From: Vitis vinifera
Taxonomy: Eukaryota; Streptophyta; Magnoliopsida; Vitales; Vitaceae
Assembly (NCBI RefSeq): GCF_030704535.1
Contig: NC_081822.1
Span: 13,323,001-13,387,000 of the forward strand
Length of the DNA: 64,000 nucleotides
Reading direction: 5' to 3'
Shown: positions 23,201 to 34,752 of the stretch, in pieces
Layout: each line of letters opens with the position of its first letter
How positions within the stretch are numbered: position 1 is the stretch's first letter
Made by a program: the position numbers and the translations under genes
The notes under the pieces: generated by a model
What the model saw: the letters and a program-made list of their open reading frames with translations, nothing else
The model's database searches: none
What the model was told of the DNA's origin: nothing

Positions 23201-25290
23201 AATTTTAAAAATAAAATAAGAAATAAAAAAGGAGAAGAACAAGAAACTGCAGTGTGCTACAAAATGAACTACATTTAAATGGGGGGCACATACAAACATT
23301 TGTACATGGATGCAAAAATATGTCTACGTGCAAGATGTATCAAGGCAATAATGAGGATGTAAGGCAGGAGCGGAGGGGGAGGGTCCTTACTTTAATAAAA
23401 ATCCACGATGGCATGAATCCTTCAGCAAGCACCCAAGTTACAAGTCCTTGAACGTCCTGTTTCACAATGCAACTCAAATAAAATTGTTTTGTATACTATA
23501 CATCTATTAATTAAGATCTCAAGAAATTTAGAAAGTAGTGGAAACTGACTTGCAGATTCAACGTTGAGTCGGCATCGGGAGTCTTGAAAACAACTTCAGC
23601 CTTAGCCTGAAAATGTGCATATATGCATCAAAAAACACCACCAAAGCTAAGTTTTTTTTTATTGTTTTTTTTATAGGCAAAAAGAAGGCATGTATTAAAA
23701 GTGCCTAAAAAAAGGTGTAGCAAGTACACACGAAGTATACAACCAAAGCCTAGTAAAGGCGAAAAAAGTAAGAAGCAACAAAACCCTCGCCTAACTTGGA
23801 GTCCAACCAATCTACAAAATCTAACATAAACAACATGTGGTGCTCTATATACACCCTAGCCCACAACAAGCACAAAGGAGTTTTTTACCCACAAAAGAGT
23901 CATGCCAACCCAACAAATTCCTTCTAACTAGGGAATGCAAAACCCACTACACTCCAAAAAGGGAGTAAATAGTCAATACAAAGAATTTTGCCTCAAGACA
24001 CTTCCCAGACAAAAGAGCCGACCTTCATTGGAGCCCAAGTCCTCCACACTATACTAGCCGGAAAAGGCTCTCTAGGTCCCCTAGGGAAGGAACCATAAAG
24101 AGATCTAACTGAAAATTCACTACTCTTGTTTTCATTCCAACTTAGTTTGTCCTTCACTTCCCTTTTAACTACCAAAGAACATAATTTCCGAAACAAAGTC
24201 TCCACTTCAACTAGCTCCCAATCGTTGAAATGTCTAGAAAAACAAGGGTTCCAGCTACCCCCTTCCCTAACCTCCTCCCAAGCCTCTGCCACCCATCCAT
24301 CTTTGTTGGCCACAAGAGAGAACAAGTTCCGGAAGGCTTCTTCCAAAGTTTGATCCTCACACCACAAGTCTTTCCAGAATTTAACCCTTCAATGTCATCA
24401 TTAATGTTTGGCAGCATACGCATCTTCTTTCGCAGGCTATATATGTCTCTTTTTAGCAAGGATTGGTTTCTTGCCATTGTAGCTTGAATCTAAACCCTAA
24501 ATCTTGCCTGCCTTAAAATTTAGTCTACTATGTAACCAAATGCATTTTAAAGCAGTTCAACAGCCAATAAATACTTCCAGACTTCTGAAAGCTGAAGCAT
24601 ACAAACCCAAGTCTACTAACTAGGTCTCCAGATTTTACTGTGCATAAGCCCTCTCTCTATTCTTCACACTCTATGGCACATTTCCTAAAACATGCCTGAC
24701 AGGTTCACGGGCCCACATGTGAGCCATGCCCACAAATATACCAGAAGATCATCCAGCATTCTTTCACGGTTTTCAAATTCACCAGCTATTGGACATCTGA
24801 ATTCAGCATTGTCCCTTGAATTCAAAATGGAAGAAGCCCTAACAAGAATCTCGTTGCAAATGTAAATACACTGTTAAATCTGGAAATTTCCCGAACATAA
24901 AACCCAGCACAAGCACCCAGGATGGCATGAACTTGTCCAAGGTTCATATGCTTAACTTGATAGTAAAAATAATTTACGAAAACAGAAACTCTGTTTTCCA
25001 TTAAATAAGAAACGTCATACCATGCAGTACGATTATTTCTTCAAATTTGTTGATCAAACAACACTAATCTAACATAAATGATCTTCATGTCCGCATGACG
25101 AGACATCAGAATTTCAACTGACACATATATGTATATATCGAGAGAGAGAGAAGAGAGAGGGAGAGAGAGGGGGGTTGAAGGAGGGTACCTCTGGACCGTA
25201 GATATCAAAGAAAGTGGAAGAGGCGGTAGCATTGGTGGCGCTCTCCGGTTTGGAAACGGGTTTTTGAGTTTTGTGTTTGGGAGAGCGCAT
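14203..25290 (-). CDS. SDN5: DEDDh 3'-5' RNA exonuclease, SMALL RNA DEGRADING NUCLEASE 5 type
   Basis: Fourteen coding exons give one 572-aa frame: 25290-25189, 23606-23550, 23456-23391, 22881-22748, 22641-22529, 21947-21819, 21670-21600, 20906-20847, 19373-19318, 18298-18238, 18103-17836, 16276-16095, 15963-15668 and 14326-14203. The family (REX1-like, RNase H fold) trims RNA 3' ends; SDN members degrade small RNAs in plants. All catalytic residues are visible: D221 and E223 in LDCEM, D304 in [10 protein letters not shown], and H353 and D358 in [10 protein letters not shown]. The N-terminal 200 residues and the C-terminal half (LREQ...ALCFVGVKH at the end) follow the SDN5 layout, and the length is close to the Arabidopsis protein as I remember it. 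The start is the first ATG, in exon 1. The intron after 17836 has a GC donor. Introns 1 and 7 hold LINE debris. RNA substrates are not shown by sequence. Confidence 0.88.
20283..20310. repeat. (AT)n microsatellite in SDN5 intron 8
   Basis: A run of AT dinucleotides, GATATATATATATATATAT and onward, lies in the intron between exons 20906-20847 and 19373-19318. Confidence 0.8.
20588..20790 (-). mobile_element. remnant of a LINE 3' end in SDN5 intron 8
   Basis: A T-run of over 20 bases followed by CTGATAAGTAGACAG matches the reverse-complemented 3' tail (CTTATCA plus poly-A) seen on the larger LINE fragment starting at 28700. No coding part is preserved, so identification rests on the tail only. 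Confidence 0.35.
23640..24480 (-). mobile_element. LINE (L1-type) fragment in SDN5 intron 1
   Basis: The minus strand encodes pieces of the region downstream of a plant LINE reverse transcriptase. Seen are an [19 protein letters not shown] block (24280-24350), [12 protein letters not shown], and the zinc-finger-RVT approach [19 protein letters not shown] (about 23995-24050). A frameshift separates 23993-24367 from 24211-24477. A T-rich tail with ATAGGCAAAAAGAAGG at 23650-23690 marks the 3' end. It is 5'-truncated, lacks a reverse transcriptase core, and lies in the same orientation as SDN5. Confidence 0.75.
25130..25175. repeat. GA-rich microsatellite just inside SDN5 intron 1
   Basis: GAGAGAGAGAAGAGAGAGGG and similar sequence lie about 15-60 bases downstream (on the minus strand) of the exon 1 donor at 25188-25187. 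Read in the gene's direction it is a CT-rich tract. Confidence 0.7.
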
Positions 25291-26512
25291 GGTGTGAATC
25301 TCAGGGGAAGGCAAATTGACTTACAGCGCTAAGCCTCCGCCGGACGATTATCGACAAGCAGGGACTAAGCTTCGTTGGTTGCTAGGTTTGATCGTTGCTC
25401 ACTTGGAAACCATTCTCACTTCACAGTCCTGCTGTCTCAAACTAGGGCTACGGAAATCTTTGGAATCAAAAACAGAAAAAGGTCTTCAATTTCTTCTAGG
25501 AATATTTTATATTTGGTTAAAAGGGAAAAATAACTCTACCTGATAAATGTCGGGTAATTATATTTGCATCCACTCCTTTAATCAATTTTTTAGGATTAAT
25601 TTTATTGACCTCCTTTAAAATTTTAATTAAATACATTTAGTGTTTAAACCCATTTAAAATTCTAAAGTTGAAAATGATAATTTATTTTCATCCCAATATT
25701 TGATAATAATATGAACGACAATAAAAAAATAAATTAATTAATAATAATATCCTTATATTTTAAAAGAAATCAATTTTGAGAAGTTTTTTTACTAAAAAAT
25801 AATATATATAATATTCAAATATTATTTTTATAAAAATAAAAAGAATTGAATAATTTGTGAAGTTATAAAATTATATTTTATAAAAAAAAATAGAAGAAAT
25901 ATATTTATTATTATATTTAAATTCTTAAAATCAGCAAATATTTTTCTAATTTTTAAAAAGGGAAATAAAAATTTAAATTTCATTCTAATTTTCAGTAAGC
26001 ATTATATCCAATAAAATCCACAAACCTAAAATATATGAATTTTCATTTGAATAACTTATCATGCAAAGAAGCCGTAGAATTATATTTTATCAAAAAACAA
26101 AAAAATACATGTAAAAGCATTTAAATTCTTAAGGATAAAATGGTAATTTTAAATTATTTTATAATCAAAATTAAAAAAAAATATGTAAGAACATTTAAAT
26201 TCTTAAGGGTAAAATGGTAATTTTATATTACTTTATAATGATTTCCATTTCTCGTTCCCATATAACAAATGCTCCCTTAGTGGAAGATTTTTTTTTTTAT
26301 TATTTTTTTTGAAGAATTTCCTCTTAGACGATGGAAAGGTTGAACGAAGGTAGACCGTAGATATAGCGTGGAAATGAGGTAACGGCCCAAATTCCAGCCC
26401 AGCCCCACTTTGGGTCATAGGTTGGATCCGAGGCCCCCATCCAATGCCCCAACTCCATTTTCTCTCTCTTTGACCAGGGTTTGAACTTTGTAGAGGCAGA
26501 GAAGGAAGGAAG
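25291..26512. promoter_or_regulatory. shared spacer between head-to-head SDN5 and SBDS genes
   Basis: SDN5 reads left from 25290 and SBDS reads right from 26513, leaving 1222 bp for both promoters and leaders. The middle (25550-26240) is AT-rich and includes a two-copy tandem duplication at 26109-26240. The 100 bases before SBDS are more balanced and contain CTCTCTCTTTG and an AGGGTTT core, the complement of the telo-box AAACCCT common at ribosome-biogenesis genes. No clear TATA box was assigned. Confidence 0.4.
26109..26240. repeat. two-copy tandem duplication, about 73-bp period
   Basis: CATTTAAATTCTTAAGG-R-TAAAATGGTAATTTTA-type sequence occurs at about 26117 and again at about 26190, with a few changes. 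Confidence 0.65.
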
Positions 26513-29500
26513 ATGTCAAGGGTAGTACAGCAGCCCATAGGGCAAAAGAGACTGACGAACGTGGCGGTGGTTCGTCTCAAAAAGAAGGGTATTCGCTTCG
26601 AAATTGCTTGTTATAAGAACAAGGTCCTCTCTTGGCGCTCTGGAGTGTATGCCCCAATCCCCTTTCTCTCTCTATAAAATCCCGAACCCTAATTCCCTTG
26701 GCTTAACTTCGTCAGTTCTTGGATTCTGTATTCATATCTCTACCTACTGTTATTGCTTCTAAAACTTATCCGTGTAAATCATAGAATAATGGCCAACATG
26801 CTAAATGGGTTCAAATTTCCATTCAATTTTTTCCCCAAAAAGTACTTGGGGATATTTTTAGGGATTCTAGTGTTGCGAATGTCTATACATGATTAAACGG
26901 TTATAGAAAATTAGTAATAATTCGTATAATTATTTTATCTACGAGGGATTGAACAAACTTGGGTGTTTCTTGTTGCATAATTTTACTTAATAGGATGTTG
27001 TTTTCTTTGTTTACATTGATATTTTTTGGACAATTCGGTTGAAAATTTTGTTGCTTTTGGGGGTATTACAAAATGTTAGACTTAGACTTACATGCATTCA
27101 GGTAGCCATCTTCTCCTGGCTTCTTTACTCCAACAAAAGAACTATGTCCACTCACCTGGATTGATTGATATTGCTATGTGATTTGAGGATTTCATTTGTT
27201 TGTCTGGATTTGTATAAGTGTACATAGTGTGAGCATCACTTAATCAAACATCATTAACTTTGCTAGTTACACTGGCAAAGGGCTGCATCATTGATACATG
27301 TTTACGTATTGCATGTTTTTCCTGTACAATATGTAGAGTGTATCATGGTTTATGTTTGCAAATATATGGCTTTGTTTGGTAGTGGTAAAGAACTGCATTT
27401 GTTTTCAGGAAGAAAAAAAACATAGAAAAGGTGTTTGGCAACAAATTTTCAAAATTTTTAAAAGATGTAATATTGTTTTTCATGCTTTTAAAAATCCAAG
27501 CAGATGAACAATTGAAAATGAACATGTTCTTTCTTAATTTTCAAAAATGAAAAAATTTCAAATGAAAATTCATTTTTGTTGACAAACAAGCCCTATGACA
27601 TTGCTTTAGCAACTTAAAATTTAGGAGCTGAAAATTTTTATTTCTACCAATTTCATTTAGCACACATCCCAACACATTTATGTCTTATTCCTTTATTTTT
27701 TGACAGCTTGCATCGTATACTGTTTGATACTCATTCCAACAAACTGACAAACCTTGAGTTTCTTATAACTCTTTAGCAATGATAGATGATTCGCAATCAT
27801 CAAACAGTTTTTGTTCATTCTATGTGTGATATTTAGAACATCCTTCAATGCTAAGCATACTGGAAAATGATCAACACAACACGTTTTGGAAACCATTTTG
27901 GTCAATTTTAATTTGTGTACTGTTATTTGTTAGTGAAATTATAGAAGAGCGTGTATATTTGAATAATTTATGCTTTTTTTAAGAACTCTCAACTCTTCAT
28001 AAATTTGATATTTTATATACTATTTCACTGTTCCTTATTTACACTTAAGGCCCAGATTTATGTTATGTTATGATTTCTATCTTTTTGTTTGACTATGAAA
28101 GAATGAAGAGAATAAATTGGTGAACAAGAAAAAGAAAAAGGAAAAAGACACAAAGAAAACATAAACACAAATGAATTCATTCTTTTCATAAAATACATTT
28201 TTTTAGAGGCAAGCGTACATAATATATTGCAGACACTGATAAAAAATTGGGGGTGTGTGGTGTGGAATGTTTCATCCCCAGTATAGCCAGCGTATATAAA
28301 GGGTGTCAAAATGTTAGAAAGCAACAAAATATTAGTGTCACCCTATTGGAAAATAAAAATCTTCTTATATTCACTTTGAAAAATTAGTACAAATATATAT
28401 ACAACTTTTAAACTTGTACAATAAATGGAAATAAAATAAAACAACTGACCTACTCCTAAAATTCTTCCTACAAATCTTCTAAATTACAACATCCTTAGTT
28501 TACATAATCAACTAATTAAATATGCACAAAATCAGGAATAAATCAAATAAACTCCATGAAATCAGGAATAATTTTTAGATTTTGACATTCCCCCTCAAGT
28601 TGGTTCAAAGATATCTTCCATTCCTAGCTTGCCAACCATAGAGTTGAATGTAGGATTCTGGGTTGTGAGTAATGTTGATTACAGCCTTGTTATCACAATT
28701 TTTTTTTTTGATAAGTAAAGAGAAATATATTAAACAAAAAGAGGAGACACCAAACTAGTGTCCTCTAGGTATACAGGGAGTATACAAAAGCAGCCCACAG
28801 ACTCTAAACCAAGGAAGAGGAGAGAATAACCCCTACCCTTACATAGAGCCTAGCCACTCAAAAAAGATAACAAGAGAACAAGGGCTCAAAACTATAAACA
28901 CCCTAACCCAATACCACAAATTACATACAAAAGAATGTTTCAGCCTTTGGAGTGAAAACACCTCATTCCCAAAAGCCAACAAATTTCTTTCCTTCCATAC
29001 TGACCAAAACATACATAAGGGGGTCATTTGCGACGCCTTTTTATAGGTTTTCCCCACAAATGCTCCATGTCATCCAATGAGAGTTTCCTTAACTGAACCA
29101 GAGAGAACCCAAGCCACACCAAAGAGAGAAAAAAGAAGATTCCACAATGCCCGTGTCTTAACACAATGAAGTAAAAGGTGATCCACCGTTTTTGCTTCAG
29201 AAAGGCAAAGAAAACACCTATTTGCCAAAGAGTACCCCCTCCTCTGGAGTTGCTCCAAAGTTAAGATTTTGCCCCAGGAAGCTTCCCAAGCGAAGAAAGC
29301 TACCTTAGGAGGCACATACGCTCTCCAAATACTATCATAAGGGAACAAAGCAGATCCTCCGAGCTCCAAAATAGAATGGAGCGACTTGATTGAGAAATCT
29401 CCACTTCTAGATGTTGTCCAAACCACCTTATCCTCGTCCTCCCTTTGCACCCTAAAGACTTGGATTTTTAGCATAAACTGCTCCACCATCTCAATTTCCC

Positions 29501-32500
29501 AATCATTAAGCGCCCTTGAGAAAAGAGGGGTCCAACCATCCCCTACACCATCTGGGTTCCACACATCCGATACCCAGGCATCTTTAGCCAAGGAAATGGC
29601 AAATAAAGAAGGGAATGACTCGCAAAGAGGCTCATCTCTACACCACTTATCCTTTCAGAATCTCACTCTCCTACCATTCCCCACGCAGTAGGCTAAACTG
29701 TTATACATACCCAACTACTCCTTTCTAATAGCTTTCCAAAGCCCTACTCCATGCCACCCACTTACGGCCCGAGTACACCATCCCCCTCCTCTACACCATA
29801 TTTGTGACTGATCACTTGCTTCCACAAAGCCTCACTTTCAATGGCAAAGCGCCAATTCCACTTACCCAAGAGAGCTTTTTTCATCAAAGCTAAATTTCTC
29901 ACCCCCAAACCACCTTTCTTTCTTTCCAGACAAACCGAGTTCATCCTAACAAGATGTGGCCTCTGTTCAAGACATAGGAAGTCCCTCTGAATCTTCTCCA
30001 ACCTCAACCTTACTTTTTTGGGCAAAAAGAAAAGAGACATGAAGTAAACCAGCAAACTAGATTTCCAAGATCTTTGGTTTCAAATTCTTTTGCCAACTTT
30101 CCCGTAAGATTCTACATGTCTTCTACGTCATCTCCAGTGACAATTATGCCATTTACGTAAACAAGAAGTGCAGTAATCTTCTTTTTAGGTGATTGCTTGA
30201 TAAAAAGGGTATGATCTCCTTGGCTTTGGTGATAGTCAGATTTGAGAAGAGACTTAGTAAATCTTTCAAACCATACCCAAGGAGACTGCTTCAAAACATA
30301 CAATGATTTCTTCAATCTACAAACCTTTCCACTGTTGAATTTTCCTTCAAAACCAAGAGGCAAATCTATAAATACTTCTTCTTCCAAGTTCCCATGCAAA
30401 AATGTGTTTTTTACATCAAATTGTTGTAGAGACCATTCAAGATTTGCTGCTAAGGATAAAAGAACTCTAATTGAATTCATCTTTGTCATGGGTGCAAAAG
30501 TTTCTTGGTAGTCAATTCCTTAGGTTTGTGTGTATCCTTTTGCTACTAACCTAGGTTTATGCCTCTCAATCGAAGCATCAACTTTGTATTTAATGGTGAA
30601 CACCCACTTGCATCCTACTGATTTTTTTTTTCTTTGGGCAAATCAATAATATCCCATGTTTCATTTTTGCACAAGGTTTTCATCTCCTCATTTATAGCCT
30701 CCTTCCCCCTAGGATCACTTAGAGCCTCTTGTACATTTTTAGGAACTGAATTTGAGGACAAATGAGTGGTAAAGGCCTTATATTGGTGGTAAAATCTATG
30801 ATAGGATAGAAAGTTTGGCAAAGGATGTTGAGTACAACTTCTAACATTAATCTTTACGAATAGCTATAGGAATATCAAGATAGTGTCAAAACCATGATTA
30901 AGAAGAGAGAGATTAGAAGGATTAGATGTACCTCATTCTAGAGTAGAGGACTGGTTGTGTGTAAGAGAGATTGGGTATTGCTCTTGCATTGGTAGGCTTG
31001 GCCGCCTAGAATAAACCATCAAGTCTGAATCAACGTTTTCTGCTATTGCTGATTTTATGAGTTTAAACAAATAATGAGTTTAAACAAAGGTGAAAAATCA
31101 ACATGGAAACCACCTTTAAGCAATAAAAAAAAGGGGAAACAAAACATCTTTAAGAAATTGAATCAAACTCTCTATTCCATCAAATTTCCCATGCTTTAGC
31201 CTTGGCCAAAGCATCCAAAACAAAATAGAGGTGTCATTCTCCATTCTACTTTTCTTCCTCACAAAACTCTGATGCTACCCCAATAAGACCTCTCTAACCA
31301 ACCTTAGCAACACCCAAGACACCCCGATAAGTGCAAATTATCTGTTGCAATAAACTTACTGTTATGCGGATCAAAAAAATAAATAAAATAAAAATAAGCT
31401 TCCTGTTATACCACAATGAAGAAAGATATGGCTGATTTTATAAAAGCAACATGGGTCATTTAGAGGCCTTCCTCTTCTTCTTAATTTATCCTGTGTCAAA
31501 ATTTTCTTCCAAGTCGCCTTCCATGCAAAAAAAGAAACTTCAGGAGCTCCTTTCAAAGAGCTAAAAAAAATTGGTAGAGAAATCCCCTCCTTCAAGCCTT
31601 TCCATGCTGACCTATTCTCACATCCCCTAGTCACCACAGCTTCTTGAATTTGCTAAAGTTGAATTGATCAGAACAAGCAATGAACCGAATGCCTAATGTA
31701 GAAGTTATTGCGCATTGGTGCTTTAGTTTGATTACTGGGCGACGTATTTTTATTATTATTATTGGTGATTACTGGGCGACATATTGAAAGGAAAGAAGCT
31801 TTAGTGTATTTCTGTGCATTAGTATCTTGTTAGGTAAAGAAAGACTTTTAATCCCTAGGTTGTCTTTTTCTTATCCAAAAACACAGTTGACTAATTACGT
31901 AAGCGTAAGGACCACCTCCCCACAAGAAGTCACACTGAATTTTTCCCAATGTTATATGGACCCCCTTGAAGGAAAAACTAAACGAAGTGCTCTTCAAAAT
32001 GTAAATCTGCCACCATTAGACAACTATTAACTTTCCATTAGGGTAGTATTCTAATGTGCCTTTCCTCCATCGCATCCCAAACAATAGAAGATTTGAAAGG
32101 AGCATAGGTGGAAGGCAACTGACCCAGCCTGGAAGGCTTAAGTTTTCTCCCAGGTTAGACTCAACTCTGAAATGGCTTCAAACCAAAAAAGAGTCCACCT
32201 CAAATACAAAATTTGATTAGAGGACACATCATTAAAAAAAATGAGTAAATGGAAAACCTCCACCACTTCTCCCTCCTCCCCCCTCCCCGACACCAGTTAT
32301 TTTTAATAGACAAAATGAGGATACATATTAAAAGCATTTAAGAAAGGGTGCACCAAAGTACACATGATGTAAACAAAATGCACATCAGGCAAACAAAAAG
32401 AAAGTAAGCCAACAAAAAACAACCACTCTCTCCTTAGTTAGAACCCAACCAATAAACAAAATCTATCATGGTCATGGAAGTGTCATCTATGTACTCTTTA

Positions 32501-34721
32501 AGCCAATCCAAAAATATACGCATGAAGGAGGACTTGATTGTCTGTTCTGAGTGTTTTGTATCGCTGAAAATTCTTATATTTCTTTCCATCTAAAGTGTTC
32601 AAAAAGGCACAAAGGAGCAGCTCTCCAAACTTTCTTTTGCTTTTCACTAAAAAGTAGCCATGCTAACTCCATAGATTTCCTCTTAAAGGAGTGTAGCACC
32701 CAAGTCACACCAAAGAGAGAAAAAACTAGTTGCCACAATATTCTTGCTAAGGAACAATGAAGGAGCATACGATCAATCGACTCACATGTAGCATCTATTT
32801 GGCATACTCTAATCTTTCCTTCTTAATCAATCAAGTGTTAACCCCCTTCCTCAAGTGATTTCCCAAGACAAGAAACCAACTATCATTGGCACCCATGGAT
32901 TCCAAAATATGATTGTGAGGAAAGGCTCACTGGTTCATTGAGCTAAGGAAGCATAGAAGGATTTGATAGTAAGCTTGTTGCTCTTGGATTTCTTTCACCC
33001 CAATTTGTCTTCCTCATCCCTTCTAACTAAGCATGAATGTAACCTCTGAAAAAAGTCTCTGCCACTTCCAATTCCCAATGATACAATTATCTATAGAAGT
33101 GAGGACTCTAATGGCCACCCTTCCCTTTCTGCTCTCGCATCTCAGCTACCCAAGGATCTTTTGCAACCGCAATAGAAAATAACTCCAAAAAAGACAGTTC
33201 CAAGGAATTTTCACCACACCATATCTTTCTAGAATTTAATTCTTTTGTCATTGCCCACATAGAAGCAAGTTTTGCTTTTAAAAGTCCTCCATCTGAAGCT
33301 TTCCAAACACCCACATCACAGCTATCCCTCACTAACCTTGAACACCAAACCCCCCTCATGTGCTCCAAACTTTCTTGTTATGACCTACTTCCAAAGGGTT
33401 TCCTTTTTTGTAGTGAATCTCTGTTTACTGAGCAAAGTCGTGTTAAGGGTATGCAGATAACTGATGCCGAGACCTCCCTTTTACTCATCTAAATAGACAA
33501 TAGACTAGTTAACCAGATGAGGCCAATTCCTACCAGCCCTTAGGAAGTCGCTTTGAATATGTTCCAATCTTAAGCTCACCTTTTGGGGAATAGCAAAAGA
33601 GGATATAAAATAGATAGGCAGATTTGACAAATTACTATTGAGAGTCCCTATGACTAAAACAAACAAATAAGAAGAGAGCAGATGCCATGGTCATAACCCC
33701 CTCGAGCTCCAAAGAAGCCAAGAGGAAAGTCTGATATTAATCTTATACAATAAGTCCTCTTTGGCCAAACCCCATCCTACTCAACAGGAAGGAGGAAATT
33801 CCAATTTACATGATCATAAGGTTCTTTTCATAAAATACATGCACTGAACTATGTGTATATACATGTGTTTCATGTCTATTCTTTGGTGTTGTGTCCAACA
33901 CTTAGCTGTCTTAAAGCCTGATTAGTTCGCAGATAAGTGCTTCTAATTAACAATTTTTTTGTTTTCCTTTGTGATGGATGAATTATAGTTGTCCACTCAT
34001 TTTATTTTCTTTTTCATTTGTTTGAATATTGAAGTTCTTTAAAATGTAATTATTCAAATCTTTACTAAATTCTTACACAGAGAGAAAGATTTGGATGAAG
34101 TATTGCAGTCACATATTGTTTATTCAAATGTTTCAAAAGGAGTTCTTGCCAAATCAAAAGATTTGGAAGCAGCCTTTGGGAAAGAGAGAGATCAGACTGA
34201 AATTTTGTTGGAGGTGAGTAAAATTCATTATCATACTTTTGAATATACCATTCTGGTAAGTCATTCATATACCATGTTTTGTGAATGTTAACCTGCTACA
34301 AACTTTCAGTTGGTTTGATTTATTCTAGAGGGTGTTGCTTTACCGATTTCCTTGTGGTGGTAGATTTTGGACAAAGGAGAGCTTCAGGTTGCAGGAAAGG
34401 AGAGAGAATCTCAGTTATCAAGTCAGTTTCGGGATATTGCCACAATAGTTATGCAGAAGACCATCAATCCTGAAACACAACGTCCATATACCAGTAGCAT
34501 GATTGAGCGACTAATGCATGAAATCCATTTTTCTGTTGATCCCAACAGCAGCTCAAAGAAGCAGGTTATCTGATTTGTTTTACTGTAACTTGACAATAAA
34601 AAACTGAGTCTTATGAATCATAGTAATTTTTTAGCTTGTAAACATTACCATGCATGTAAATATTAAATTTATCATTCAATTAATTAATAATTCACTGCTT
34701 TTTAGTTTGTGTATCTTAAAC

Positions 34722-34752
<31 letters not shown>

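Noticed and set aside
30061..30840. Functional copia retrotransposon or host gene
   Set aside because: It has an in-frame stop, a mutated YVDD centre, no LTRs and no other domains.
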